64,000 nt of DNA, taken from Metarhizium brunneum. Lineage: Eukaryota > Ascomycota > Sordariomycetes > Hypocreales > Clavicipitaceae. A program made the translations under genes and the position numbers. Location of the stretch: contig NC_089422.1 in the NCBI RefSeq assembly GCF_013426205.1, positions 5,890,001-5,954,000 on the forward strand, written 5' to 3'. The notes under the pieces were generated by a model, which saw only the letters and a program-made list of their open reading frames with translations, was not told the origin of the DNA and did no database searches. Below, piece after piece: positions 32,057-43,024 of this stretch. Every line of letters starts with the position of its first letter. Position 1 is the first letter of the stretch.

Positions 32057-34380
32057 ATGGTTATATCAAAAAATGCAACCAGTCTTGCGCAAGGGATAGC
32101 TTCCGTCTTGCCTCAAAGGCTTTGGTATGCCGTGTACAGTGCCGCTGCCCTTGTCTTGATCCAGGTCGGAATAGGCATCGTTCTGAAAGCCGCGCAAACC
32201 GACAATCATTATGCGTTTTCACCGTCGTCATCCGTCACCATCTCCGAATTCTTGAAGATGCTTTTGGCGATGGGCTTCTTTTATCGCGAGTGGGCGGCAA
32301 AAGTGGCACAAAACGCAGGGCGAGCCTATCTGCCAATTTCCACATCTCACGACTCTTTTCCACTGAGATATGAGATGGAAAGGCCACTCGAGGAAAACGA
32401 CAAGCAACGCGAGATGGGGGACGAGGCTCTTCCGCAAAACGGGCTCTGGGTAGATCCTTCTTTCTTGACAGCCATAAGGAAGGAAGTATCTACTGATATC
32501 GCGTTTGGCCTGGGCCTCTTGTCGCTTTTCTACGTACTTATTAACAACTTGGTCGGTTACGCGCAAAGTCCTTGTTTAAGCTGCCCATGATTATTGACAT
32601 GGTTGCAGGTTTTCGTCAGTTACCAAGTTGCCGACCCGGCGACCATCTCATTGACCAAGAGTGGTGTAACGTGCATCACGGCTTTAGTCCTAATGTTCAC
32701 GCTCAACACAAAAATCACTGGCACCCAGTGGCTTGCTATCGTCCTGCAGGTGTGGACCATCATGTCTTCTTCACGCTAGAATATTGTCTAATTGGCAGCA
32801 GGTTTGCGGCTTACTCGTTACACAATATGATCCGACGGCCGGTGGTGTGTACTCGGTCGGAGTATACCTCCTCCTGATTTTTCAAGTGTTTCTGAGTGCA
32901 GTATCTGGCGTTGTCAATCAAGGCCTCCTGCAAGCGAGCAATGCCAGCTTACATGCAAGCAATATCATCCTGTACGGCTCTGGTGCATGGAGTAACTTGC
33001 TGTGCCACGTGCTCTTGAGAGCTACCAAGCCAGATGAACCGGGCTTTTTTGAGGGGTACGGCAGCCTACATGCCATCTTGATCATTATAAATAATGTGCT
33101 GATCGGCCTCGCTATAAACGCAGTGTATAAATGCAAGTATTCTGCTCCTGGCATCGCTTGCGCCGCTGAATCCTAACGACGAAGCAGATGCCAACGCAAT
33201 TGTTAAATGTCTCGCAACGGCCATTGCCACGGCCATACTCATCTTTCTCTCGCCAATGTTTTTTGGAACGACTTTCAACTTCTTGATCGTCCCTGGATCG
33301 ATAGTCGTGTTTGGCGCTTCATGGCTGTACGCGATGAATCCAACACCAAAGCCCAACAAGAACGGCTCGCATGCAAGCAACTCCCAACACCGCCCTTGGA
33401 CCTCCTCACTGCTGAAACTGCGGAGATCCTATCTAGTCCTGTATGGAATAGCTCAACTCATCACTTTGGCCATGATAGCTGCCATGTCCATGTCCAGTTT
33501 CTCGGCTTCTGATGCGGTCGGCGGTGCGTCTGCGGCCGTCACCTCACCGTTCGAAAAGACACTCGCGTTCGTTCGCTGGAACGGAGCGCGCCCGGAACGC
33601 ATCCCGCACGTTATGAAATACAAGCCTTTCTTCCATACTATGCACATCTCCATGCCGAACGAGACGACTCCAGGGCTGGGATTAAATAAAACAAGCCTAA
33701 CGGAAGACGCGGCCAATATCACTCCCCTCATCTACCGCCAAGTGGCGTTTACAATGCAAGTCATTTTAGATACACAGCCTGAGATAACGGGTCTTTTCTA
33801 TTTTCATTTCGATTCTTGGATCGACCCCCTTGCGTGGAGTGATATGAACTTGGAAAACATGTACTTTCCCTTTTTAACAGACAAGACCAAAGAACCGTTT
33901 ACGATATGCATGAGTGACACCGCGAAGCAGGGCTGGTGGGGGTGGGATAGAGATGTTCACCAAACCGCAATGAACGCAGCCTCGGCAGCCAGGTCAAGCC
34001 CCTTGACCAGAAACTACACAGTAAACGATCGTGAGTGGTGCTTAGGATGGAGCGATATATATTACATACCGAGACGTTTCTTTCAAGATTACATTCGCCT
34101 CTCGGACGTCTTCTCAAACCCCCAGTTCAATGTTTTCCACGAGGTGGCAATACCAACCATCGTCCACATCATCGATAATAGCAATCGCAAAAACCCTCAC
34201 GTTCCAGTCGTTAATCACATTAGCGATTGCTGGGGTGACTGCTGCAGTTCGAACCCTTCTGTGGACGATGTACTTAGGTATCCTTGTGGGCATCGTCTGG
34301 ACTATCTCAATGAGATGGTAACGGAGGCTTTCTATGCGAAGCTAGCTAGTGAAGCATCTCTATTAAGAAGACGCAAATAG
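32057..34380 (+). CDS. Nucleotide-sugar transporter fused to a lumenal glycan-modifying domain
   Basis: Exons 32057-32551, 32609-32749, 32802-33132 and 33188-34380, 719 aa. Introns 1 and 2 are GT-AG; intron 3 (33133-33187) starts GCAAGT and ends GCAG with branch CTAAC, a GC-AG intron, and is the only choice that gives the family motif VYKYANAIVKCLA. Residues 1-370 are a multi-pass transporter of the UDP-GlcNAc/UDP-Gal/CMP-sialate class (NNLVFVSYQVADPATISLTKS; a QVFLSAVSGVVNQGLL segment). A further TM near 400-425 leads into about 290 residues with WWGWDRDVHQT, WCLGWSDIYYIPRRFFQDY, FHEVAIPTIVHI, HISDCWGDCC and CGHRLDYLN, a Cys/Trp-rich probably lumenal domain I cannot name. The fusion suggests import of an activated sugar directly coupled to transfer in the Golgi (inference). 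Confidence 0.85.
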
Positions 34381-34732
34381 TGCTGCAACTATATTTTTAG
34401 ATGAGAGATTAAAAATAAAAAAAATATTGCCAGCGGCATTGGTTGGTCTTTTTGGAGTTTGCCTGATAGTTGACGCAGTACAGTTGACATGTAGAGATTT
34501 GAAGCGTCTGGTGCTACAGTAGTACATGACGTGCTGGTTATCTGGATTTGACACGGAAGAACCACCAGACAAGAGTCAACCTACGGAGTAACGCTCCGTG
34601 CCTTCAATTATATAAATACACTTTGTGAACTTGTATATGGCCTTAGACTTCCCATCATTCGCCCACCATTAAATCGGCCATCATGGCCGCTTCAATTCCT
34701 TCTTTGCTGTCACTGCCGTATAACATATTGCG
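34381..34732. other. Intergenic
   Basis: Short AT-rich 3' region between two convergent units; TATATAAATACA at about 34610. No gene. Confidence 0.45.
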
Positions 34733-35964
34733 CTACTTCGCTGCGGTCTTCTCATCATGTACAGTTGCGCCTTCACCCCGGACAAGACCATTTTCTGTTC
34801 TAGAAACGGACGAACCTTCACCAGGAGCCTCAGCAAGACCAAATTCCGTCTGGTGATTTGTCCGTAGGTCCACATGTCTCAAAACGGAGGCGGCGACGAG
34901 GCCCAATCCCACGATGCCAACCAACATGAGCCAAATGACTCTTAATGAGTCCTCATATACGTGAATTACCTGTCACCTGGTGGGCTCTGGCAACTTTGCG
35001 ATCGATAGGTCGCCATTCTCAGAACCAGACGTGAATGCGTAGGCACGGCCGTCTGTCAGCAATTGTCGCATGTTGGCGTCATCCACGTAGTGCAGGTTAT
35101 GGTTTACCTGGCCATTGAAGACAATGGCGGACATGGTAACGCCCCAAACCAGCCCAAGGGCTCTCACAAAGGCAAAGGCACTGGTAGCCGTCGCTACATC
35201 CTTTTCTGCCAGTGATGCGAGCGCCGAGGGCAGCGAGGCCGTGAAGATGAAGCCCGCTCCGCAAGCAGCAATAATCTGGTAACCGATCCATTTACCGCGG
35301 CCAGAGTCCCTGTCCAGAGTGTAAAACAGTCCAAGACCGATGGCATGGTGGAGAAGCCGGCCCAGTGCAAGGGTTTATATTTCCCTGTTTTAGACAAGGT
35401 ACCTGCTGCTACACTGCCAAATACCACGAGGGCGACGGCAAAGGCCAGGAAGCAGATGCCCGACTCGAGTGGCGTTGCGTCTTTGACAGCCTGAAAGTAG
35501 ATTGGTAGAAAGGTACTGACGGCTTGTACGATGATGGATGCGAGAAAAATGATGATGAAGGCCATGACTCCCGTAGACTTTTTGAAGATCCGGGGAGGCA
35601 TGGTAGGTTCAGCACAAAACCGAGAGGCCTGGTGGACGTGGAAGACGGCCCAGCCAACGATGCCCAATACGATGGGCATAACGACTCGCCATGAGCCCCA
35701 TTCGTAGCCAGGCGTGCCGCCCATGATGAGGCCGAAGAATAGACTGGTCATGGACGGCATGAAGATGGCATTGCCCAAGAAATCCACGCGAGCGAGGGCG
35801 GCGCGCCACGTCTGACGGCGCCGGGTTTTGACCTGCAAGAGAAAGAATATGACCAAGGCAGACGCCCCAGACACTGGTAGATTCAGCCAGAAAACCCATC
35901 GCCAGTTCACCTCGGCCAAGGCACCGCCGATGATGGGGTGGTGAGAGACTCCGTGCGAGTTCAT
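34733..35964 (-). pseudogene. MFS drug/metabolite exporter, 5'-truncated and frameshifted
   Basis: Minus strand. The first recognisable residues (PIIGGALAEVNWRWVFWLNLP) correspond to the end of TM4/TM5 of a 14-TM DHA2-type transporter, so about 150-170 N-terminal residues are absent and no MFS sequence is found upstream. The frame is good until about 35343, where loss of one base within the phrase HWAGFST shifts it; the next frame then continues through IGLGLFYTLD, SLPSALASLAEKDVATATSA and WGVTMSAIVFN. A TGA at 34975-34973 interrupts before the last TM (YEDSLRVIWLMLVGIVGLG), probably an old CGA. Stop at 34733. Three independent lesions make it dead. Confidence 0.9.
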
Positions 35965-36373
35965 TCATGTCAATGTTGCCCGAAAATGACATGTTGGTTT
36001 GCCAGACAAAGGAAAACATACAAGCCAACAACCAACACCTTTGCACCAGCTTGACGTCAAGTGTCACAACACGGCACGCGGTTGCGGAAAAGCCCCGGGA
36101 AAGCACCATCCTGCCAAGCACGGTCAACAGATGAGGCGAGTGCTCGCATCATGTATCGATGCTCAGGAAGTAACATTTGAAGCCCCCTCCCTTGCCTCTG
36201 CACCTCGCCCTGTTTTTACACGCCGTCGAGCTTCTCACGTCGATTTGACTTGACATTTCCTGCTTTCAAAGCCAATTCGTCACCTCTCCCGAGTCCCGAC
36301 ATCGTCAGCCTCTTGCTCTTGCCGTCGAGGCGAATAGACTCTCCGGCAGACAAGCAACAGCACCACCGTCGCC
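35965..36373. other. Intergenic, breakpoint of the MFS truncation
   Basis: Holds the point where MFS homology stops and the promoter of the DUF4267 gene. No mobile element ends were recognised at the breakpoint. Confidence 0.4.
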
Positions 36374-36784
36374 ATGTTCCAACACGTCAGCATCCGCCAC
36401 ATCCCGGCTCTCTACTTTGCCTTTGCCAACTGCGTGGGCCTTGTGATGGATCCTCTGAGCGGCCCTTGCAGCCTCATCGAGCTCTACGGACTGCCGCCGG
36501 CCATCGCCGACGTCCCGGAGACATGGCCCGTCTGGCGGGCTGGCCAGGGACGCATCATCCTGCTGGGCCTCCTCATGCATGTCTTCTACTGGCGCCGCCA
36601 GTACGCCGTGTGCGACGTCCTTCTCGTGGGAACCGCCTTCCTCGGCATCAACGATTGCATGGTGGTGTGGCACAACGGGGACAAGACTTGGGCCTGGATT
36701 CGTCTTTTTGGCTCCTTTGCGTTTGGGGCGGCAGGATTCTTCGGCCTCACCCAGGGCCCTGGGGCCAAGAACAAGATTTCTTAG
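36374..36784 (+). CDS. DUF4267 small membrane protein
   Basis: Intronless, 136 aa, ATG 36374 (GCCATG). Four hydrophobic segments: about 9-30, 58-72, 78-98 and 104-125. WRAGQGRIILLGLLM, INDCMVVW and WAWIRLFGSFAFGAAGFFG fit the fungal DUF4267 family, integral membrane proteins often found near oxidoreductase or metabolite genes and of unknown function. The start is preceded by a pyrimidine-rich promoter. It is intact although its neighbours on both sides are pseudogenes. Confidence 0.82.
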   Translation: MFQHVSIRHIPALYFAFANCVGLVMDPLSGPCSLIELYGLPPAIADVPETWPVWRAGQGRIILLGLLMHVFYWRRQYAVCDVLLVGTAFLGINDCMVVWHNGDKTWAWIRLFGSFAFGAAGFFGLTQGPGAKNKIS

Positions 36785-37276
36785 GATGCTGTAGCCTTGT
36801 TGGCAAATATACCGCCCGGCAGGAGAGGCGGGTTGGTCATGGGAGTTCAGCTCCGAGCGCATGGAGATCGGGAGCATGAAGCATTTGGAATATGCCGGTG
36901 CGGTCGATGGATGGGCAAAAGGGAGGGAGGCGGGGATGGCCCAATCACTAGTGATATTCTGAATCAAGTCTATATTCAAGTTGGGGCCGTGGTCCATTTC
37001 TGTGCCGACATGGAGTGAATACGATGTTGGGATTCCGCCCCAGGCCTTGCCAAACATTGACACGACAAATACACAGAATGGATTCATCGAGTAGCTAACA
37101 CTCAATCCGCCTTGCCATGTATTTCGGAAACTAGTAAATGTATATTTACCCAACAGTTGGAGTTACCGGCTTCTGTGTCAAGCTGGGACTCGGAACAAAA
37201 TATAAACCAAGCCCGGCATCACTTTGAATTCTGCATCTCTACCGTATCTCAGTCGTAGCTTACCTTTCAACTCATC
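36785..37276. other. Intergenic, P450 promoter
   Basis: No gene. TATAAACC at 37201 lies 76 bp before the P450 ATG and is a likely TATA box. Confidence 0.45.
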
Positions 37277-39098
37277 ATGGTGTCTTTTTGGGTCCTGAAT
37301 CACCTCTCTCGAGGCCTTCTCCTTTACGGCCTTTGCCTCATGCTAGCTCTAACGCTGTCTGCCTTGCTCAACGGCTTGTTCAGTCACAAACGCAATGAGC
37401 TCAAGGCAAGAAGCTCCCGCTTCATTCTCATTGAACCTTTTTATATTCTTAAATCGCGTCTCGTCGCATGGTCCTTTCTCATCCCGGGGCCGTCCATTAT
37501 CCAAACGACGTATGAAAAGGTACATGATGGCGAGGGCGAGCAGAAAATAACCGTCTATACGAAATACTCAGCCAACTCTGCCGCAAGTCGAATGGCGCGC
37601 CGTTCTCTGTAGATACCCCAAATAATACCATTGTCCTGGTCTCGGACTGGAAGCACATCAAGGAGATCAATGCCGCTCCGGAAGGGACTCTCTCGCTGTT
37701 GGGAGCCGCCAAAGACGTGCTCCAGCCAAAGCACACCATGACAAACTTTGACTGGACGAACAAGCGTGGTTCTGATGGCGCGCCGCTGCAGATGGCTTTG
37801 CGAGGTCGCCTGGCTGGCCATCTGCCCGAGATGCAACCTTCCTAGCAGCCGGCATCAAGATGATCGAGCACACGCTGATTATTGCCGAGATCCTGCGCAT
37901 GGTCCCGGGCATAGTATCCGAGTAAGTAGTACACTTGTCAGCCTAGCTCAACTCCTGACACGGCCTCTGCAACTAACAAGCACCAACCAAACATAGTCCT
38001 CTCGGCAAATTCTTGTCGAGCCGGCTTGACTCCGGCAGCGTCATGACCAACGCCCTGGTCGCCGTCGTCTCGGAGAGATTTCGAGATGCAGAGCTCCGCA
38101 AGCTGAGACGTGACATTCCCGAAAAGAATGACTGCATCCAATGGATCATGGACCATGCCCCCCCGACACAAGCCCTGGGGTGTGATGCGGGTGGTGCATG
38201 AGCTCATCGCGGTGTGGTTTGGATTTGTTCACATTGCCTCAACCACGGCTTGCGCTGCCATCTACGATCTCTGCGACAGGCCTGAATACGTGGACATTCT
38301 TCGAGAAGAAATTGAACAAACGGGGTGGGAGGCATTTGACAAGGCTGGCGGACAGATCTTGCCTCTTATGGATAGTTTTCTCAAGGAGTCGGCGCGCCTC
38401 AACCCCATTGAGTCTGGTCAATACAATCCCTACAGCCGCGTTTTGTGTACATGCAGTCAGTCCAAGCTAACCAGGTTGCGGAAAAACTAGTCAGCACTCG
38501 CCGAAAAGTCCTGAAGCCGTTCCATTTCTCGGACGGGACGTCGGTCCAGCCGGGGCAATGGGTCTGCTCCGCGCCGAGAGCAATGAACCGAAACCCGGAA
38601 ACGTGGGCCAAGGCCGACGAGTTCTACGGCTTCAGGTTCGTCAAGCCCGAAGTTCTGGACGCGGCTCAGAAAAGCATCAGTAGCTTCGGCACGGTTCTGC
38701 CCTTGGCTAAATCCACTGAGTCGTTTACAATCCCCGAGGCGGGCAAGGCATCCGAGTACACAAATTTGTCAGACTGGCAGCAATGGGGAACCGGAAAGGC
38801 TTCGTGGTATGTACTATCCTATCCCGTGATTCCCTCACTTCCTTGCCACTTGTCATTTCTTACTCGTAGTTTTCTTCCCTCTCTGCGGTATGCTAACCGC
38901 GTGCCTAGCACGGGAAGATGGTATGCCGCTGCAGCGATTAAAACCATGATCGGGCTGTTCATCACCAAATACGACTTTCAACTTGTGGACCCCAAGGCTA
39001 AGAGATATTTTTCTTGGAGGACTTTTATCTATCCATATGAAGGCACACCGATTGCTCTGACGCCGAGAATGGTACTGGACAGAGACTTGGGACAGTAG
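37277..39098 (+). pseudogene. Fungal cytochrome P450 with two frameshifts
   Basis: Exons 37277-37519, 37588-37921, 37997-38416, 38491-38806 and 38909-39098; all four introns have good sites (branches GCTAACC in introns 3 and 4). The N-terminal TM anchor is present (LLLYGLCLMLALTLSALL), followed by PFSVDTPNNTIVLVSDW, a helix-I-like HELIAVWFGFVHIASTT, KESARLNP (ExxR equivalent, E..R), the RRKVLKPFHFSDGTSVQPG strand and a heme loop WGTGKASCTGRWYAA with the Cys ligand. One base is missing near 37838 (stop follows at 37843), and one C too many sits in the C7 run at 38158-38164. Apart from these two shifts the protein is complete. It resembles the fungal P450 group used on terpenoid substrates (inference). 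Confidence 0.88.
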
Positions 39099-39948
39099 GT
39101 GGGCAGGCCAGAATGCTGGCCTCACTCGGTCGCTACGCTTCTGGTATTCGTCATTACATGCGCTTCATTATTGGCCGATCTGTAAATACTTTTTGTCCTT
39201 GTCTCAAATCGATATGTCAATGTTCTGTTCCAAATATGGAACGTGGCGTCATGTGCCCTGTCCGCAGATGGTGAATGCCGGCCACGAAAATGCAACGCAA
39301 ACATTAAATTGTAAAAATTTGCAAGGTAGTGCATTCAGTCGTCTGACATGCAGGTCTCTCTCATTTTTATTTTCGTATAATACCAGACCGAGGACAGAGT
39401 ACATGCAAGACGGTAGCATCCAAGCTAACTCGGCAGTGTCGTACCGAAATGGCGCGCTTACTTGCTTTTCTGCACGTCGACCAAGCACGATTGATCGATT
39501 TTGCGTCGATATGCAGCCGGGTCTGTTTGTCAGCCATTGTTTAAAAATGACTACATCCAGCAGGCCCCCAACGGTGCAGCAGCCCATGTGAAACCGGGAG
39601 GAATCTGAGAACCCTTCCACCCCCCCTATTCAGTTTCCACCCACCCAAGATGCTGCCGCCCTACAACCCGTCAATATTCCCCTTCGGGGTGAGAAAAGAC
39701 CAGACAGGTCGGGGATAAAGAAGGCTTGGAACCAACTGACAGCGCCGCACCGAGTAGCCTGCCAAGCCCGAGGAGCAGACGGCCTCAGAAGTGGCCGGGT
39801 GACCTTGGCGTGATCCTTCCTTTCGTTCCCTCGCTCCCAGTTCTGTTTTGCCTAACCTGGTGTGACTGGTTTCTTGTTTAAATGCCGCTCGAGCTACGGC
39901 AACTATTCTTCATCTTGGCCGCGAGCAAGCCCAGCCAGACCACTTCCA
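39099..39948. other. Intergenic
   Basis: 850 bp with no supported gene. CT-rich promoter-like stretch at 39600-39860. Confidence 0.45.
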
Positions 39949-41174
39949 ATGGATGATGCCGCACCCATGTTTCGAACCGAATCGCTAGGCCGTGGGCCAT
40001 CAAGCCGGGCTCGAATCGTCATGGCTCTAACGTGGACGTTTTGGACATTTGCCATTCTATCCGTCTACTTGCGCCTCTACGTAGGGCTCAAGTGCAGACA
40101 CCGGGTTGCCCTGGATGACTGGGTCATGCTCCTCGCCTTGGCCTGCCACACCTTGTTCCAGACCTTTCTGACTCTGGCCTGCGTCACCGGCCTTGGCTAC
40201 CCCGTGGATACAATGACCTTGGAGGAAATCATCGCAATGTCCAAGTGGCAATGGGGCACCGTGCCGGTCAATATTCTCGCCAACACCATCTCCAGAGTGT
40301 CCATTGCCATCATGCTCGTTCAGATATTCGGCGTCCACAAATGGTTCAGGAGAGCCATCGCCGCCGTGACCGCTACCCTCACGACGTTTGGACTCGTCAA
40401 CTTCATCTACGTCTTCTTCCAGACAAAACCATTCCAGGCAAACTGGGATGTTCGGATCAAACCCGAGCGGCGCCTGCAACCTTTTGCACACTATATTCTC
40501 ATATTCACTCAGTGTGGTGGGTGAACCTCTCGGCGACTTGCTACGCCCTAGCTAACTCTCTGTTCTCAGTCCTGTTTGCCTTGTCAGACTTCATGTACGC
40601 CTTCTTCCCCGTCATCCTCATCTGGAGTCTCCAGCTGGCTACCCGGAAGAAAGTTGGCCTGATTTTTATCATGACGGGATCCTTTATTACCATGATGGCT
40701 GCTATTGGCCGCGTCGTTATTGTAAGAGACACGTTTACTGTTAGCGCCGATCGTTCTCTGGACTCGGATCGCATCTTCGTCATGTTCGGCATCACTAGCC
40801 TCTTGGCCTCGGTCGAGGGGTCACTCGTCATCATTCTTGGCAGCTTGCCCAAGATGAAGGCTGCCACAAAACTCAAGTCGTTTGAGGCAATTTCTTCGTC
40901 CTTCAGCTCTCTTATTGGCAGGCTTCGTACGGGAGGTCAGTCGGACGCTCCATCGTCGGCGACCAACTATGGCCGGGCAGAGTCAGATATCGAGCTTTGC
41001 GCATCTCATGGACATGGCATGGTTTGCTGTCCTGCGTGTAAGCACCATTGCTCTGCCCGCGCAGTGGACATGGACTCGATGGCCAGTGCTTTGCCTAGAG
41101 GGTGGGAAAATGAATTCCAGGCGGTGGAGGGCCACGCTGTTATTTACGGACCGGAAGCCAAGAACTATGTATAA
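39949..41174 (+). CDS. SAT4-type integral membrane protein (fungal rhodopsin domain)
   Basis: Exons 39949-40516 and 40570-41174, 390 aa; the intron 40517-40569 (GTGGGT ... branch GCTAAC ... CTCAG) restores frame. ATG 39949 is the first in-frame ATG. The seven-TM topology is clear: TM1 ALTWTFWTFAILSVYLRLYV, then DDWVMLLALACHTLF, the GLGYPVD loop, PVNILANTISRVSIAIMLVQIFG, LTTFGLVNFIYVFFQTKPFQANWD, DFMYAFFPVILIWSLQL and FGITSLLASVEGSLVIILGSLP. The cytosolic tail (about 310-390) has a Cys/His cluster (CASHGHGMVCCPACKHHC). Family members include CFEM-less PTH11-like receptors and SAT4 cluster genes; no ligand is known. It is intact between two dead P450 genes. Confidence 0.85.
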
Positions 41175-41570
41175 CGCAGAGGTGCAAATTAAGAATGAGA
41201 AATCGACGAGTCTATCTAGTACGAAATAGGAGGGTAAAAAGTTAATATACTTTGACAGGCGTAAAAACGTGAAAAGGTTGATTATATATAATGGTAGTTA
41301 CTAAACATGAATGTATAATAAAAGCAAATAATTTAAATTTAAAATTTAAATAATTTACTACTGTCACCCGCACTGTGCTACAGGTCCCTAACAACACAGT
41401 ATGACGCCACATGCAATCACTTACACAGAGCCTGCACATGAGAGCAGGTCTTGGAACTTTACATATTGTAGCCTCAAGTGTCTCCTGGTGGTGTCTGCAC
41501 ATAATTACTAATGTCTGGTCGCACTGAGTCCTATCTGGTGTAACAGTGACACACTCCCAGTCCTACAACC
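41175..41570. other. Intergenic
   Basis: AT-rich 3' region and short promoter. No P450 N-terminal sequence is found here, which supports truncation of the next gene. Confidence 0.5.
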
Positions 41571-43024
41571 ATGCCATCTGCAACAAAAAAAGCTCGAGTG
41601 CGCTCTTTTGACAGCTCATCAGGTCGCTTGGTGCCACTGGTGTCGGAAACGCTTGACCAAGCCATGAGCATGGAACTTGCTGGCGTATCAGGACCGGCGC
41701 CAGTCAAGATAAACAAATTGCTTCTTCGAATAACGGCCATGGCGTCTGGTCGGGCCTTTGTTGGCCCTAAGCTCTGGCTTAAAGAGGAATACATCGATAA
41801 TGCCATCAACTTCACCACGGATTTCATGATGGCGGTTGCTAGTGTGGCCTTCCTGCCGGTGTGGTTACGGCCTATCCTCAGTCCAATCATGCCATTGGTC
41901 AGGGCGCTACATCGGCGCATTCAAAGTGAAAAGAAGCTAATGTATCCAGTGGTCCTTTCCCGGAGAGAGCTTGGTGCGACAGTGGGATCGTCGATGAAGC
42001 CTGACGACTTGCTGGAATGGCTCATCGACAACACAGCCGGAGCCGGCGACGAGGACGATATGAGCATTATACACAAACAAATGGTCACGTCATTCGCCGC
42101 GGTTCATACATCTTCACAGACAATGACCAATATGTTGGTGTTTCTTGGCCCCCTTGTTACTACCAACATGTGCTGACATGCATGTCAGGTTTTATACTCT
42201 TGCGGCAGAGCCTCACGTTGCAGCCATGCTCCTGGAAGAGGTACGAGAGGTACTTGGGAAGCACGAGGGCAAGTTTACTCTCCAGTCACTGCAAGAATTG
42301 AAGAAGATGGATAGTTTTGCCGAGGAGACTGTGCGATATTGCCCCTTGATGGCGGGTGAGTTTGTCCCGCGTTCTGATTAACAAGTCCAAGTGGATGAGT
42401 CGCGCGCCTACGAATACGTCCAATGACATGATTATAGCCTCGGTTCAACGCAAAGTTCTCAAACCTTTTGCTCTGTCCAACGGCCAAGTCGTCCCGGCTG
42501 GCGTTATTATCGAGTGTGCAAACAAGGCCATTTGCGACGACCCTGCCATATACGACAAGCCCGAAGTCTTTGATGCTCTTCGGTTTTACAAGACGCGCAA
42601 AACAAAGGATACAATGAGTGAAAATAAAAAGTCTATTTTCATGCTCGGCGCGTCTGAGAGCCAATTTGTTAGCACAGGACCCCTAAGCCTGTGGTGGGGA
42701 TACGGCAAGCATGCCTGCCCTGGTCGTTTCTTCGCCTCAAGCATGATCAAAATGGTTACTGCAAAGACATTGATGCAGTATGAGTTGGGACTGCCTGACG
42801 GTGTTACAAAACGTTGTGAGAATATTGTCTATGGCGACATTGTAAGTTCCATCTTGTTCATGCCACCCGACGTGCCTTGCTACGCAGCGCCTGATTTGAA
42901 CGCTAATACTGCGAGAAAAGATTATGCCAGACGTGGAAAAGACTATTGTACTCAGGAAAAGATCAGATGGTGGATTTTAGATTCGCCTGGAAATGTTGAC
43001 ATCTGTTCTACTACGGACGGTTAA
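41571..43024 (+). pseudogene. 5'-truncated cytochrome P450
   Basis: Exons 41571-42133, 42189-42355 and 42438-43024, 438 codons open. Intron 1 begins GTTGGT with branch CTGAC; intron 2 is GTGAGT ... TTATAG. The frame starts in the middle of a P450, equivalent to the region after helix C (VSETLDQAMSMELAG; VKINKLLLRITAMASGRAFVG). It continues without frameshift through AAVHTSSQTMTNMFYTLAAEP (helix I), FAEETVRYCP (ExxR), VQRKVLKPFALSNGQVVPAG and the heme loop WWGYGKHACPGRFFASSM with its Cys. About 130-150 N-terminal residues, including the membrane anchor, are missing. The C-terminus carries an extra ~40-residue tail. It may still be transcribed, but a functional enzyme is doubtful. Confidence 0.82.

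Noticed and set aside
33172..33176. TAA after the transporter third exon as gene end
   Set aside because: It falls inside the GC-AG intron 33133-33187; the protein continues with the family motif.
35609..36127. 172-codon minus-strand frame as the missing MFS N-terminus
   Set aside because: No MFS motifs (no GxxxD..GRR, no regular helices); it overlaps real MFS coding sequence in another frame.
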